Source: Ecdyonurus torrentis
Lineage: Eukaryota; Arthropoda; Insecta; Ephemeroptera; Heptageniidae
Direction of reading: 5' to 3'
Length of the DNA stretch: 64,000 bases
Assembly: GCA_949318235.1 (NCBI GenBank)
Contig: OX439133.1
Location: forward strand, 18,302,599 to 18,366,598
This document shows, in pieces, positions 24,000 to 37,362 of the stretch. The position numbers were made by a program, and so were the translations under genes. The first letter of the stretch is position 1; every line of letters starts with the position of its first letter. Under the pieces are notes generated by a model. The model saw only the letters and a program-made list of their open reading frames with translations. It was not told where the DNA came from and searched no databases.

Positions 24000-24115
24000 T
24001 TTCATTACTGATGACGGTGACTGACTTGACTTGGACCGGAAATCATTAAAAGAGAAACTAGATTATCACAATATTTTTTTTACAATCTTTATTTCCAACA
24101 AATACTCACAAAAAA
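24000..24115 (+). mobile_element. TTAA-MITE family 3, left-end fragment
   Basis: 'gatgacggtgactgacttgacttggaccgg' and 'tttatttccaacaaatactcac', then fusion to 'tttagtattttttaaatagg' of module M. The same fused structure appears in other class X units (about 11350-11470, 25000-25050 plus 25530-25580, and 29780-29895). It is therefore a fixed feature of class X, created by one old deletion. Confidence 0.6.
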
Positions 24116-25049
24116 ATGCATTTAGTATTTTTTAAATAGGCAAAATGAGCATTTTTTCTATAACGGTCCATGTTATTGAGTAATCCAACATGACGTCGAC
24201 GTTAACATTAATGCATACACCCTATTGCAATATTGTTAAATAATTATTATTTGTATTTTGTCTGGCTTTTTCTTCATTCTATGACATCAAAATTGCAAGC
24301 TTGTGCCTAAAGCCATAGACAACATGTTCTCTATAATAATTAAATACAAAATTGAATCTACAGAACTGATGGCAATTTATAACAGAATGTAAATATGACT
24401 CCACAAGAAAGTGTAAACATACTGTAAAATATTCTATTTACGTGAGTATTTCTATTTATGACGTCAGAAACAGGTAAAATTAGTATTAAAATGTGGTTCG
24501 GGTTGCATAAGCTAAAATTTTCTGATCACTGCTACATCGCTATAGTTGTGTTTTGAGACGAACTAATTTTATATATAAATCTCTATAGTGTTTTGTGATA
24601 AAAATTGCAGTGGTTTCTATTTCTCATTATTTTGTAATAACATTACAAAAATCAAACAAAAAATATAAAAACTATTAATGATATCACAGAAATGTTTACT
24701 ATGTTTATTTGATATTACAACTTTTTTGTAAAAATAAAGTATTAATATATTAAAATACATTTTTAACAATTTAAAAAATTATTTAAAATTATAAAATATA
24801 GTTCATCGTTATTTATATTTTATAGGTAAATTTATAAAAAAAATTACACACAATTGATATTGTATTAGAGATGAATAAACTACTCATTGTGTTTGTTACT
24901 TTCGAATCTGCTTCGTGAAGATCAAAGTATAAATAAATTATGGTGTAGAAAATGCGTGTTCTAAATTATCAGATGCCGTGGAATCTCATTGACGAAGACG
25001 GTGATCGACTTGACATGGACCGGAAATTGTTAACAGGTGAACTAAATTT

Positions 25050-25529
25050 CAACAACCTCGCAGGTATTTTATATATCTGCAAATCTCGCCTGTTGGTTAC
25101 ATAAAATAGGTATCTACAAATTCAAAATTCTTTATTCATTTCTTTCATCCAACTTTCAAAATATAATCCAATGCATTACAAATCTTGCCGCGACACAAAA
25201 TAGGTACAGGTAACACAGGAGGTACTTTGTGTAGCACGGCGAGATTTGTAGATACCTATTTATGTGTGAACAAGGCAAGGTTTATAGGTACATATCGATG
25301 TTCTCGCGTCAAGATGAAGCTACTACACTTTACAAATTTCCTAAGAATGAACGATCTACACTTTACAAATTTGCGGCTACCTGGAGCTTTTCCTACCTGT
25401 TTTATATAGCAGATGCTTCAGGTAGCCGCGAATTTGTAAAGTGTAGATTGTTCATTCTTCGAAAATTTGTAAAGTGTAGTAGCTTCATCTTGACGCGAAA
25501 AGATCGATATAATAGCCTCAACGTTGTCG
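25050..25529. mobile_element. Fold-back element, 480 bp (family with 47287-47460)
   Basis: Termini are inverted: left 'caacaacctcgcaggtatttt', right 'aatagcctcaacgttgtcg'. Inside is a strong hairpin with arms about 25304-25388 and 25413-25498 ('tcgcgtcaagatgaagctac' against its complement), each arm carrying two copies of 'ctacactttacaaattt'. A second inner pair is 'aaatctcgcc' and 'ggcgagatttgtagatacct'. It sits in the family-3 fragment of a class X unit ('aactaaattt ... attttcacaat'). The 128-codon plus-strand frame across the hairpin is not a gene. Confidence 0.8.
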
Positions 25530-26874
25530 ATTTTCACAATAATTCTTTTTACATTCTTCATTTCCAACAAATACTCACCAAAAAAAGGTACATAGTATTT
25601 TTAAATTGTCAAAATGAGTCATTGTCCTATATCGGCCCATGTTATTGAGTTATCCAACATGGAGTCGACGTTAACATGAAAGCATACACCATATTGCAAT
25701 ATTGTTAAATTATTATTATTACTTGTATTTTATCTTGCTTTTCTTCCTTCTTTGACACCAAAACCGCAAGTTTGTGCCTAAAGCCATAGACAACATTTGG
25801 TCTCTTTAATAATTAAATACAAACTGTGATCTACAGAACTGATGACATGCAATATATACCATAATACCAGAATATGAATATGGCCCTACAATTAAGAGAA
25901 TGTAAAAATAATTGCATAAGCTGAAATTTACCGATCCCAAAAAATTGCGGTATACTTGAGTTTTGTGACAAACTCATTTTATTTATTTAAGTCTCATCAA
26001 GTGTTTTGTGATTTATAATGTTTTCTTCTGGTCTATGCCTTTAAATTAAGTAATAAACAATAAAACCTAAAGATAAAAACTTAATTGATGAAAATAAGTA
26101 GATGATTTAATGTTATTATTATTTTTTTTTTCTTAATATTAAAGATTTAAAAACATAAATATTAATTTTTATAATTCTTTTTTAAAAGTGGAAAAAAAAT
26201 AACAATTATAACTTTTAATATTTAGTTTATAATAATTTATAAGTTTTAATACAAAGTAAAGTTGTTATGTAAGTCTCATTAAGTGTTAGGCGATATATTC
26301 TATTATTTTCTTCTAGTGTATTTCTTGTAATCAATTTAGAAAATGTGACAATTTTATAAAAAGAAGTGAAATTATAATAAAAATACTCTTTATATTTATT
26401 TTGTATTTTTTTATTTAAAATAGCTATTTGTATAATATAAATACGTTTTTAAATATTTAAAAAAAAATTAAAATTATAACATTCAGTATTTTTATTCATA
26501 TAATTTATTATATTTTACAAGTAAATTAATAAATTAAATTAGAACATGCAATATTTATTTGGATTAATTATTCATTTGCATGCTTTCCCAAAATTGTGCG
26601 AGACGATCGTATATAAAATAAATGGAAGGACAAAAATGTTCATATTATTAGAACTGCACAGTAACTACGAATTATCAACAATCAGCTGCTGCGGGATTTG
26701 ATTAATGGGTATTGTATCCGCATGACTTTTTATTAATTACGCTTGGAGACCATAGTGGATTAATGAATGACTTTGATTAGCATAGAATAAACTACGTTTT
26801 TGAATATTTTCTTTGAAAAACAAGCATTTTGTTGTTATTATGATTTGTCTCACATATTTGAGATAATAATTTGA

Positions 26875-27003
26875 CAAAGCAGTATTTCTGGTACTTGGTG
26901 TGAGATCACGTCTAGTGTATAGGCATTTTGCCTTTATCTCATCACCTGTTGGGTAATTTACATGCTGAATTTTATCTATAATATCTAAACCCAATAAAGA
27001 ACT
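26875..27003. repeat. Second copy of the 135-bp shared insertion
   Basis: 'aaagcagtatttctggtacttgg' to 'taaacccaataaagaacta', nearly identical to 9397-9531 and at the same place in module M. The 85-codon minus-strand frame spanning it is open by chance. Confidence 0.6.
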
Positions 27004-27023
27004 ATTAATATTATTATAACCTA

Positions 27024-27160
27024 TTAACGTAGGTGTCCGACTTAGACCGGAAATCGCTAAATCAATAACTTTATTTTCATAATAATTTGTGGAACATTAT
27101 TTATTTCCAACAAAACAAACTATATGTTTTAAATAAAACGAGTAGATTTAGAAAAACTGA
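27024..27160 (+). mobile_element. TTAA-MITE family 3, 3'-truncated copy
   Basis: TTAA (27024-27027) then 'cgtaggtgtccgacttagaccggaaatcgc' and 'tttatttccaacaaaacaaac', breaking off near 27160 into tail sequence. Loss of the right half also removed the rest of module M in this unit. Confidence 0.65.
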
Positions 27161-30136
27161 CACCAAACTATATGATCATAGATAACTGTAACTGTATAAC
27201 TGTAATAATATAATATAATTATATTATTTGTTTCGTATTATTTAAGTAAGTTTTATTAAAAATCATTATTTATTTAATTAAAATACATTTTTAGCAATTT
27301 AAAAATAATAATATATAGTATATAGTTCATAATAATTAAGAGTAAATTTATAAATTAAATTTCAACATAAATGAAAGTAGAAGAATAAATTTTTAAATAA
27401 CAATATTTGTATAAGTTTTGTTAAAATTGATTGGAATTAATATGCTATTGTGGAATATGCGTTACACAAATTATGAAATAATTCAATAATATGGGATTGA
27501 GATAAAATGTCTCGGTATGACTTTTTATTAAATGCGCTTGGACGCCAAACTAGATTAAGGAAAAAAACATTACTCAGAATAGAACAAATTTTGGGGTTAT
27601 TGTCTGTGCAGACTCGTATATTATTATTGTCACATATTAGGGATAATAATTGAACCTATGAAATGCATTATTGCTCTCTAAAATATGTCTTAATGTTTTT
27701 AAATTGGTAAAATGAGTAATTTTCCTATACGACCCGTATGTTATTGAGTGATCCAACATGGCATTGAGGTTAATATAAATGCAATCATCCTATTGCAATA
27801 TTGTTAAACAATTATTATTTGTATTTTGCCTGGCTTTATCTTGCTTCTATGACATCAAAACTGCAAGCTTGTGCCTAAAGCCATAGACAACATTTGTTCT
27901 CTTTAATAATTAAATACAAAATGTGATCCACAGAACTGATGAGTCTGGTGACAATTTGTAAATATTGCCCATCAAGAGAGTGTGAAAACTTAAAGTATGG
28001 TATTTGCGAGAGTATATCTGTTTATGACATCAAAAACATTCAAAAATTGGTATGAAAATGTTGTGCGGGTTGCATAAGCTGAAATTTTCCCAACACAGCT
28101 ATGGCGGTATAGTTGGGTTTAAATAAAAACATATGTTATTAATGTCAGTCCCATCAAGTGTTTTGTAATGTAAATTCTATTATTATTTTATTGTCTATCT
28201 CTTAAAATTAAGATAATTATTTAATAACTAATTAAAAATTGCTGATATAATAGAATTGTTTATGTTAATATTATTATTATTTTCAATATTTTAATTTTAT
28301 AACAAATTATTTATTTTTAAAAGTATATAATGACCAATAAAAAAAACAATTAAAAATAATAACAATATAGTACAGTAAACAGTACATAGTTTGTAATAAT
28401 ATTTTATAACTAAATTTATAAAATAAATTACAGCTACAACATTAAATCTAATTGATACTTAAGTATATTTAGATACCAGAACACACATTTTGGAATAAAC
28501 TGTAATGTTAATAAAGTAACGATTGAGGCATAAACGTTTCACTAATATTAAAAATTATGTAAAAAACACTAAATAGGATTTTGTTTAATTAGATATAATT
28601 TATTTTCCGTATAATATAAAAAACAACCAGCTGACGTGGGATTTGATTCAGCAGTATAATAGGGTGTATCCGCATGACATTTTATTCAATTAAAAAAGTT
28701 ATTTTTTACAATTTTAAAAATATTTTAAAAATAACAAGATAATTACATAATTTTTATTATTTTATATGTAAATTTATAATTTAAATTAAACACTTAAGTT
28801 TCGTATTTGAATAAATTTTTCAATAGTCCTAGAATTTTTGTCTTGCTTACTATGCGATGATTGTTAGTGATGAACGAATGGTAATTAATTTGCTTTTGTT
28901 GAAGATGCCTTTTACCGCGTTTTACAAAATAAGAACTAATTTAATACTTTAAAATAATCAGCTGTTGCGGTATTTGATTAAAGAGTTAAATAAAGTGTAA
29001 GTGCATGACGTTTTATTAAATTTGCTTGGACACATGAATAACATTGTTCAGCATAGGACAAACTACGTTCTTGCCTATTTTGTGTTGTTTATTTATTTTT
29101 TTTCTCACATACTTGAGATACTAATTCAACATATTAAAAGCATCAATACACTAAAAAAACATTTCATAGTATTTTAAAATTGGCAAGATGAGTTATTTTC
29201 CTACATCGAACCATGTTATTTACTTTATCCAACATGGCGTCGACTTTAATATAAATGCAATCACCCTATTGTAATGTTTATAACGCAGGTAAAAATTAGT
29301 TTGAAAATTTTGTACTAGTTGCATAAGTTGAAATTTCTGATCACTACTACGGCGATACAGTTGTGTTTTGTGACAAACTTAAGTTATTTATGTAAGTCTC
29401 ATCAAGATTTTTGTGATATAAATTGCGGTTGTTTGTTATTAAGTTAAAAAAACAAACATTAAAATATAAAAACTTTTAATAATAAAATTAAAAAAAAGTT
29501 TTTTAAATTAATATTTTATTATTTACCTTATATTAACATATTTTATAGTTTATTAAAATACATTTTTAATAATTTAAAACATAATTTTATTTTATAAGTT
29601 ATAGTACTTAGTTAATAAATTTTTATGAGTAAATTTATAAATTAAATTACAAAGCATTTGACGGACAATAAATATTCAATTAAATGATGTACAATTATCT
29701 ATGGCTATATAAGGACGAAAGATATTTAATTTGTGTTGAACATATTATTTGACATATAATAAACAATAATTGCTACGAAATTTCAATACTGATGACGGTG
29801 ACTGAATTGTCTTGGACCGGAAATCCATAAAAAAGGGGATCTTTATTATCACAATATTTCTTTTTACAATCTTTATTTCCAACAAATACTCAAAAAAAAA
29901 TATATATAAGGCATAGTATTTTTAAATTGGCAAAATTAGTCATTTTCCTATATCGGCCCATGACCCAGCATGTTATAGACAAACCCAAAATGGCGTCGAC
30001 GTTAACATGAATGCCTACATCCTATTGCAATATTGTTTAACAATATTTGTTTTTTACCCTGCTTTTTCTACCCTATATGATATCAAAACCGCAAGCTTTG
30101 CCTAAAGCCATAGACAACATTTGTTCTCTTTAATAA

Positions 30137-30474
30137 GTAAGGCGGAAAATCAGGTACTGCGGGATTTAACTAAAAAATTGTAAAGAAAGAAAAATCTGAA
30201 ATTTTGCACAGTGATACATTAGGATATGGTTTCTTCAAAAATGTAAAAAAATTGGGGGGTCACCAAACGTTATTATAAATTATGATTTTTTGAATTTTAG
30301 TCCCATAAGAGCCTATGTTAATTTACATAATTATTTTCTCTCTTATCTAAGGTTCAAAGGTTCTGAAAATTTTATCATAGGTAGCTGTTACTATTCACTT
30401 TTAAATGACATCATAAAGTTTCGAAGTTTTCTTTTTTTGATTTTGAGATACAAGCCATCTGAATACAACCCTAA
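30137..30474 (+). mobile_element. TTAA-MITE family 1 copy (duplicate of 11709-12049)
   Basis: 'gtaaggcggaaaatcaggtac' to 'gaatacaaccctaat'. Almost identical to 11709-12049, including the degenerate left TTAA ('taataagtaa'), so it was duplicated with the array and not independently inserted. The 75-codon frame in it is not a gene. Confidence 0.85.
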
Positions 30475-31856
30475 TCACAAAATGGTTTTCACAGAACTGA
30501 TGACAATTTATACATGAATATGTCGTGCGGGTTGCATAAGTTGAAATTTTCTGATCACTGCTACGGAGCTACAGTTGGGTTTTGAGACAAACAAAAGTTA
30601 TTTATATAAGTTTCATCAAGTGTTTTTTATGTGAATTAGTGTGTTCTTGATGCCTACATTTTTTATTAAAGGGATTAACTCGAGGGCAAACATGAAAAAA
30701 TAAGTGAAAATTAGAAGAAAAATGATGTGCATATCATTAGAATACGCATGTGAGATGTGGGAGAAATCACGGCTAATCTTGAAAGAAGGGTTGCACGCGC
30801 GCTTGCGCGTGACGTCACCGTTAAACAAACAAAACATTGCTAGGCTAGGCTCATAGCGCTCACTATGGTGTTATGCATAAACGCATAAACGCCTCTCTTT
30901 AAAAAACTATTTTACAATATCCCAATAATCATACAAAAGTATTATAAAGAAAAAAACTTAAACATAGATGATGAATGCTCATAATATTCGCTTCAAAACA
31001 ACATAACTATATAAAGCAAATTTTAGTGTTGATTATATAGTATGATGAATTTTTAAAGTTTCTTTATTTATTTGACAGCATTTTAAACTCTAGTTTCTTC
31101 AACATGTGGAACATATTTAAATGTAAATAAAGAGGAGTTTTACCATCATTTTTGTTATGAGAATGAATTTTACATATTGTACTAAATTATAGGGATTGTA
31201 TTAAAAAAATATATAATAATAAAACTACAAAAAAAAAACTATACTGCTAGTACATATATAATATAAATGTAATAAATTCATCAAAACATTACATTAAATT
31301 CGTAATTAAATTTACGTTAAAAATGCAAAGAGAGAGAAAGAAGAAAAGAAGAAACGTACAACATTAGAGTGTTGGTAATAAAAAAAAATAAAAAAAAAAA
31401 ACAGAAGTGTAATATATAATAAGTAAACAAGAGTTTGCAATATAGTCTCTCTCTCTCTCTGTCTCCCTCTTTCTCTCTCCTACCCAACATACGTATGTAT
31501 ATGATAGCTAGTGCAATTTTACTTCAACTGATCGGCCGTTGACCAACTTAAACCATGTGAGTGTATGCATTATTTTCACTTGGAAACTCCAGCCGAACAC
31601 GATTTACAACGCACGAGGGGATGACAAATCTAACGTTCTAGAAATTCTGATTATTATAATATATGAAATCGTGTAATGAAAAGTACATACCATAGAGTTT
31701 ATATATTTGCTATTTGTAATAACATAGAGGGTGCGGTTGTTTTTTAAAATTTAAAAAACAGAAAAAACTAACAAAAACAAACATTTTTAGAAACATGACG
31801 AATCAGATTCACTCATAAAAAGTTATGTTTCCTCTTATAAATAATACTGTATCACA

Positions 31857-31860
<4 letters not shown>

Positions 31861-31895
<35 letters not shown>
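31861..31895 (+). repeat. (CT)n microsatellite
   Basis: About 17 CT units inside the 2.6-kb element. A shorter, interrupted CT tract is at 31446-31480. Confidence 0.92.
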
Positions 31896-31900
<5 letters not shown>

Positions 31901-32744
31901 TCATCCTCTCTCATACTCACACTTCAAGATGAAATTGTGACATGTGAGAAAAGAAAGACGACGAGATTAGTCACCTCATTTAGTGTGAGCTTGACTTTTG
32001 CAGTGGTACTATGTTGTGTATTTATGTGTGTGGCATAGTGCGTAAAATATAATCTATTGTAAAATTGAAAATTCGCTGTAACCAAATATAAATTGGCGGC
32101 GAGATTTACTTACAAAAATTAATAACTATCTCATGGAACCTATAACTCACTACAAAATACAGACGATAAATTTGCTGATCTTGTTTTGCAACATAGTGTA
32201 CAGTACAGTACCTCACTAAGTTGCGCCAATTCCAAAGCCAACAATAATTGAGGCACTTGCAGCTCGTAAACTGCTCGTTACACGAGGATGTAATATCAAC
32301 TATATATGCAAATGTTTCAGTTACGCTATGTTCATTGTATAAGGTTAGATACTATTTATTTTTATATTTATATTATTGAATGGTTGGTGAAAACTTTTTT
32401 TTATGATATTATTAAAATATACCATAAGTATTGTGCCTATACAAGAATACAGAAAGCGAGAGAGAGAGAGAGATGATTATTCGCACTAGAATTATATAGT
32501 TGAGCACATTTTAAAAATGCATTGTAATTGTAACAGTATTTGTGCAAATAACGTTTTGCTTCGTAATACGTATAATATCTAAATATACAAATGATTATAA
32601 GTTTTAATTAAACCCTATATAAATATGTATGTAATGTAAAATATATAATGTATTATTTGTTATATATATAATAATGTATAACACATACGTTATATTTTTT
32701 GTACATATTTAATGTATATAATAAAAAATATGTAATATTATATA

Positions 32745-32750
<6 letters not shown>

Positions 32751-32830
<80 letters not shown>
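32751..32830. repeat. (AT)40 microsatellite
   Basis: Uninterrupted AT dinucleotides for 80 bp inside the 2.6-kb element, following shorter 'tatata' stretches from about 32600. Confidence 0.95.
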
Positions 32831-32833
<3 letters not shown>

Positions 32834-33612
32834 GATTGAATGTAGTAATAAAATTAAGTACGTATCATATGCAATTACTCTGTAATTCTACATTATATTC
32901 AATATATCGGTCCACTTTAGTGATGAATATAATGTGTCGCGTTATAAAAAAGTAAATAGCTAGCATTTTCGAATGTATTTATAGTCATTTTAAACATAAA
33001 AATCGCACCTTTCTTCTGGTGCTCTTTTTTTCTCTACATTTTTGTTTCCATCTTTACAATTAATTTTTATAATAAGCTCGCAATGCTAATTTAGCCGCGC
33101 TGCGAAATAGCGATCGCTAACGGTGATGTCACGAGGAAAGAGTAGACAGCGCCCCCACCCTTACACGGCGTCAGAGCCGGTTAAGATGCACATCATTCTC
33201 AACCTAATTTTTAACTGAATTTTTCATTTTTGCTTCGATATATATCCTTTAAACTAAAAAATCAAAACCAAATTATGAAATCTGTTGAAGATTTCATAAA
33301 AATGATTATAGTATTTATTTATGTTGTATATATATTTTTTTTTAAATTTAAAATTAAATTATTTAATAAAATTGGATTTTTTTAACTTTTAAAACAATAT
33401 TATAAAAATAATAACATTTAAGTATTTATAATATTTTGTAAGTAAATTTATAAATTAAACTACAACTTACATTAATGTACCTGAATAACTAACTCAATTT
33501 ATAGTACGTGTGTTATGTTTGATCAAATATTTGATAAGCTACACATGAAAATGCAATTTATTACACATGAAATAATTTACTGTAGTTTGAGCTATCAGAT
33601 GTAGCTGGATTT

Positions 33613-33963
33613 GATAAGGGTTGTCTTTTGTTGGCTTGTATCTCAAAATTTAAAAAGAAAACGTCATAATTTTTTCACGTCACCTCAAACTTAATGATAA
33701 CAGCTACTCATGATAAAAATTCCAGTACCCGTGACCATCAGATAACAGAGAAAATAATTTTTAAAATTTACTAAAATTAACATGGCCTCTTATAAGACTA
33801 AAACTTCAAAAAAAATCATAATTCAAAATCTAGCATGGTGACCCCCCAAAATTTTTACATTTTTGAAGTTGCCTTATCCTAATGTATCACCATGCAAAAT
33901 TTCAGATTTTTCCATCTTTACGACTTTTTAGTCAAATCCTGTAGTAGCTGATTTCCGCCTTAA
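33613..33963 (-). mobile_element. TTAA-MITE family 1 copy, reverse (duplicate of 12612-12961)
   Basis: 'gataagggttgtc..ggcttgtatctcaaaat' on the left, 'gtagctgatttccgcc' and TTAA (33960-33963) on the right. Better preserved left end than 12612-12961. It shows the subterminal TATCTC motif. Confidence 0.85.
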
Positions 33964-34143
33964 GGAGATCATTAAGGGGTATCAACATAACGGTATATGA
34001 AATACGCTTGAATCCCATACTGGATTAATGAATGACATTGTTCAGCATAGAACAAACTACGGTTTTTAACATTTTCTTTGCGATATATACATTTTGTTGT
34101 TATCATTATTTTCCTTACATATTTAAAATCATAATTTAACCTA

Positions 34144-34545
34144 TTGACGTAGAAGGTGATTGACTTAGGGCCGGAAATCGATAAAAAAAAAACTATATTT
34201 TTTTCCACATAATTTTTTGTATATTATTTATTTCTCCAACAAAACTAACACTGTAATTTTCAAATAAAATTCAGTTCAATAAAATAAAAAAATCCGAAAA
34301 AAGTTCTAATAATATTCTAATTTTATATTATAAAAGTTTGGAATTTGACTAAAATTTGGCGCTTAAATTGGAATTTCCACAATTACATGTTATATTTAAA
34401 GTGGAATAACTTAAATATTTGATCATGTTTTGTCATGTTTGATGTAACTAACCTTTTACTTACCATTTCTTCTTGATTTTGTGTTTATATTATAATTCGC
34501 GACTGTCTAGTTTGCAATATAACAGTCGGTCACATACCCCCTTCA
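34144..34545 (+). mobile_element. TTAA-MITE family 3 copy (duplicate of 13678-14087)
   Basis: 'ttgacgtagaaggtgattgactt' to 'aacagtcggtcacataccccc' with TTGA and TTCA at the ends, both mutated from TTAA. Same position in module M as 13678-14087. Confidence 0.8.
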
Positions 34546-35337
34546 CAGCATCAATGGTCTCAAAAAGATTTCTTACTATTTTTAAACTGGTAAAATGAGT
34601 CATATTCCTATATTGGCATTAGATTATTGAGTGATCCAACATGGCGTTGACTTTAACATATATGCATACACCTTACTGACGTCAGAAACACGTAGAAGTT
34701 TGTATAAAAATGTTGTGCGGGTTGTTTAAGTTAAAATTTTCTGATCACTGCTATGGCGCTACAGTTGGGTTTTGAGACAGACTAAAATTATTTATGTAAG
34801 TGCAATCAAGTGATTTGAGTTTTAAATAGTGATTTGGTCTTGTCTATGACTTTAAATCAAGTTAGTTAATACCTATTAAAACTATTGATGATATAAAAGA
34901 AAAGTTGATAATTTTTATGTTTTACTTTTATAGTTTCAATAAAAATATATTATCAATTTATTAATATTAAATTTATAATAATTTGAAAAATAATTAAAAT
35001 TAACAACATTTATTAGATAGTTTATATTATTTAAAATGTAAATTTATAACTTAAATTAAAATAAGCATTGGTAATATATCAATTAAAAGTTAATTTATTT
35101 CATCTTATGTCCAACCACTGATTTTAAAACGTTCGAATCGAATGATAATACGTAGCTTTATAATAGATAGAGACAAGTCTAAAAGGTAATGAATGATATT
35201 GAAGTTATTCAAGAATATTAATCAAATAGCTGCCGTGGGATTTGATTAAAGAGTTTAATATGGTGTAGTCGCATGTCTTATTATTAAATTCGCTTGGTAA
35301 CCATACTGGATCAATGAATCACTTTGTTCAACTTAAC

Positions 35338-35620
35338 TACTTCAGTTCATGAGTTTTTTGTTTTTTTTAAAGATATTTCAGTGTCGTATATTTTAACCAC
35401 GTTGTTGTGTGGCTCTCACAATGACAAGATATGCTTTTTTTTGTCAAAAAGGTTTTCTTACTTTTGCGTATCCTCTGCCTACTCTAGAATGCTCAAAAAG
35501 CGTTAAAAATTGCGTAAATTCAGCGGCGTCTTCTGGTCTAAATTTTGTATTTTTATTTCGACTTTTTTTATTTGTCCTTGAATTATCTGATGTCCAGTGT
35601 ATTGTATACTGGGACTGAAG
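35338..35620. repeat. Second copy of the 285-bp shared insertion
   Basis: Matches 14885-15172, with the same 'ccagtgtattgtatactgg' near its right end. Several overlapping 60-70 codon frames on both strands exist here, but none is preserved in the other copy, which argues against coding. Confidence 0.55.
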
Positions 35621-36093
35621 TGGGGAGAACAAACTACATTGTTGGCTATTATCTTTGCGAAATAGTTTATTATTATTATTGTCACAAACTTAAATTATTA
35701 ATGCAACCTGTGATCTTAGTATTTATAAATTAGCAAAATGTGCCATTGTCCTATATCGGTCCATGTTATTGAGTGATCCAACATGAAGTCAAAATGAACA
35801 TAGATGCATACACCCTATTGCAATGCCAATTATTATTTGTATTTTGTCTGGCATTTTCTTCCTTATATGACACCAAAACCGCAAGCTTGACTCGTCTGAC
35901 ATGAATGTAAATATGGCCCCACAAGAGAGGGAAAATACTGTAAAGTATACTATGACTATTCTGGTTTATGACGTCAGAAACTGGCAAAAATTAGAATGAA
36001 AATGTTGAGAGGATTGCATGTGCTGCAATTTTCCGATCACAACTATGGGTTTTCAGACAAAATAAATTTATTTCTGTAAGTTTTATTAAGTGT

Positions 36094-36411
36094 TAACTAC
36101 ACTCTCACAATATTTGTTTTTACATTCTTACTCTCCAGCAACACAAACATTACAATACTCAAATGAAATCGAGTAGATTAAAAATAATGAATAAAATGTT
36201 CCGAAAAAAGTTTGTTATTATTTTTTATTATAATAAGTTTCTATTTTAAATGTGAACATGTTACTTTAATCTGTAAAGTAGAATAACAAATATTTGATCG
36301 TATTTTTACATTTTTGACCAAGCTATTATTTTCCTTTTCTTTTTTATTATGGGTTAATTTTATAATTTGCGTCTAGTTTGCGAGATATCAGTCGGTCACC
36401 TACTCCCTTAA
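36094..36411 (+). mobile_element. TTAA-MITE family 3 copy, left end lost
   Basis: Begins at 'gtgttaactacactctcacaatattt', fused to a core sequence, and ends 'gcgagatatcagtcggtcacctactccc' with TTAA (36408-36411). The fusion removed the tail and linker of the preceding class X unit. Confidence 0.65.
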
Positions 36412-37362
36412 GGATAAGGAGTTTAATAGTGTGTATCCGCATGACGTTTTATTAAATGCGCTTGGAGACCATACAGGAGCAATAAATAACATTGTTCAGT
36501 ATAGGACAAACTACGTTTTTAGCTTTTGTCTTCGCTAAATCGTGTTTTATTATTATTATGATTTTACTTACATACTTGAGATACCATTTCAACCTATTAC
36601 AACATCAATGCTCTCAAAAATATTTCATACTACTTTAACACTGCCAGAATGAGTAATGTATCTATATTGGCTTATTATTATGTTATTGAGTGTTCCAACA
36701 TGGAGTCGACTTTAACATAAATGCATGCACCCTATTGTATTGTTTATGACGTCAGAAACAGGGAAAAATTGGTATGAAAATGTTGTGAGGGTTGCTTAAG
36801 TTGAAATTTTCTGATCACTGTTACGGCGCTACAGTTGGGATCAGATACGAACTAATTTTATTTATGTAAGTCTCATCAAGTATTTTGTGTGAAGTAAATT
36901 GTATTATTTTCTTCTAGTCTATGCTTTAACTCAATCGAAAGTCATTTTAAGCCAAACTAAAAAATAAATTTACTGTTGTCATAAAAATATATATTATATT
37001 TATTTTAATTATATTTATTATTAAATTCTAAAGGTTTTAAAAAAAAAAAAAAATTTATGCAATTTTGCCTAATTTATAAAAAATATATTTTAACAATTTA
37101 AACAAACTATTTAACATAGTATATTATATAGTTTATAATATTTTATTAGTTTTATAAGTTAATTTATAAATTAAATTACGATAGCTAATTGAAAAACAAA
37201 TAAATTATTCAATTTAATTTATCTTTAAAGTTTTTGTGACCGTGATCATCAAATAGAATCAAATAGAATAAAATAGAAATTAGATTGCTGTAGAGAAACG
37301 ACAGATATGCAAATTAAGATATCATTCAATGATATAAAATAATCAGTAGATGCAGAATTTGA

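Larger units (their letters stand above)
22300..28640 (+). repeat. Tandem array block 4 (Z-X-X-remnants-X)
   Basis: Anchors near 22755 (Z), 24185 (X), 25655 (X) and 27755 (X). Between the last two lie decayed pieces: a core fragment ('gtctcattaagtgttaggcgat', near 26272), a Y-type linker ('gagacgatcgtatata', near 26600) and half a module M with the shared 135-bp insertion. The alternation is irregular here, suggesting deletions by recombination between units. Confidence 0.75.
30666..33252. mobile_element. 2.6-kb TTAA-flanked non-autonomous DNA transposon
   Basis: TTAA at both ends (30666-30669, 33249-33252). The equivalent position in the older block (near 12232, 'ttattaaactaaa') has the empty site with one TTAA. 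Terminal inverted repeats of about 65 bp are imperfect but clear: both contain TTAAAGG at the end, 'atgaaaaa', 'aaaattag' and 'aatgatgtgcat' in that order. Further in, both carry 'cgtgac(g/a)tcaccgtta' (about 30807 and, as complement, about 33117). The interior is A+T-rich with (CT)n at 31446 and 31861, (GA)n at 32458 and (AT)n at 32751. No frame resembles a transposase. The structure fits a piggyBac-type internal-deletion or MITE-like element. Confidence 0.88.

Noticed and set aside
25262..25648. 128-codon frame on the plus strand
   Set aside because: It runs through a perfect hairpin and into module M. The related element at 47287 does not keep it.
30616..30837. 73-codon minus-strand frame as a transposase remnant
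   Set aside because: It spans the insertion boundary and terminal repeat of the 2.6-kb element, so it cannot be an ancestral coding sequence.
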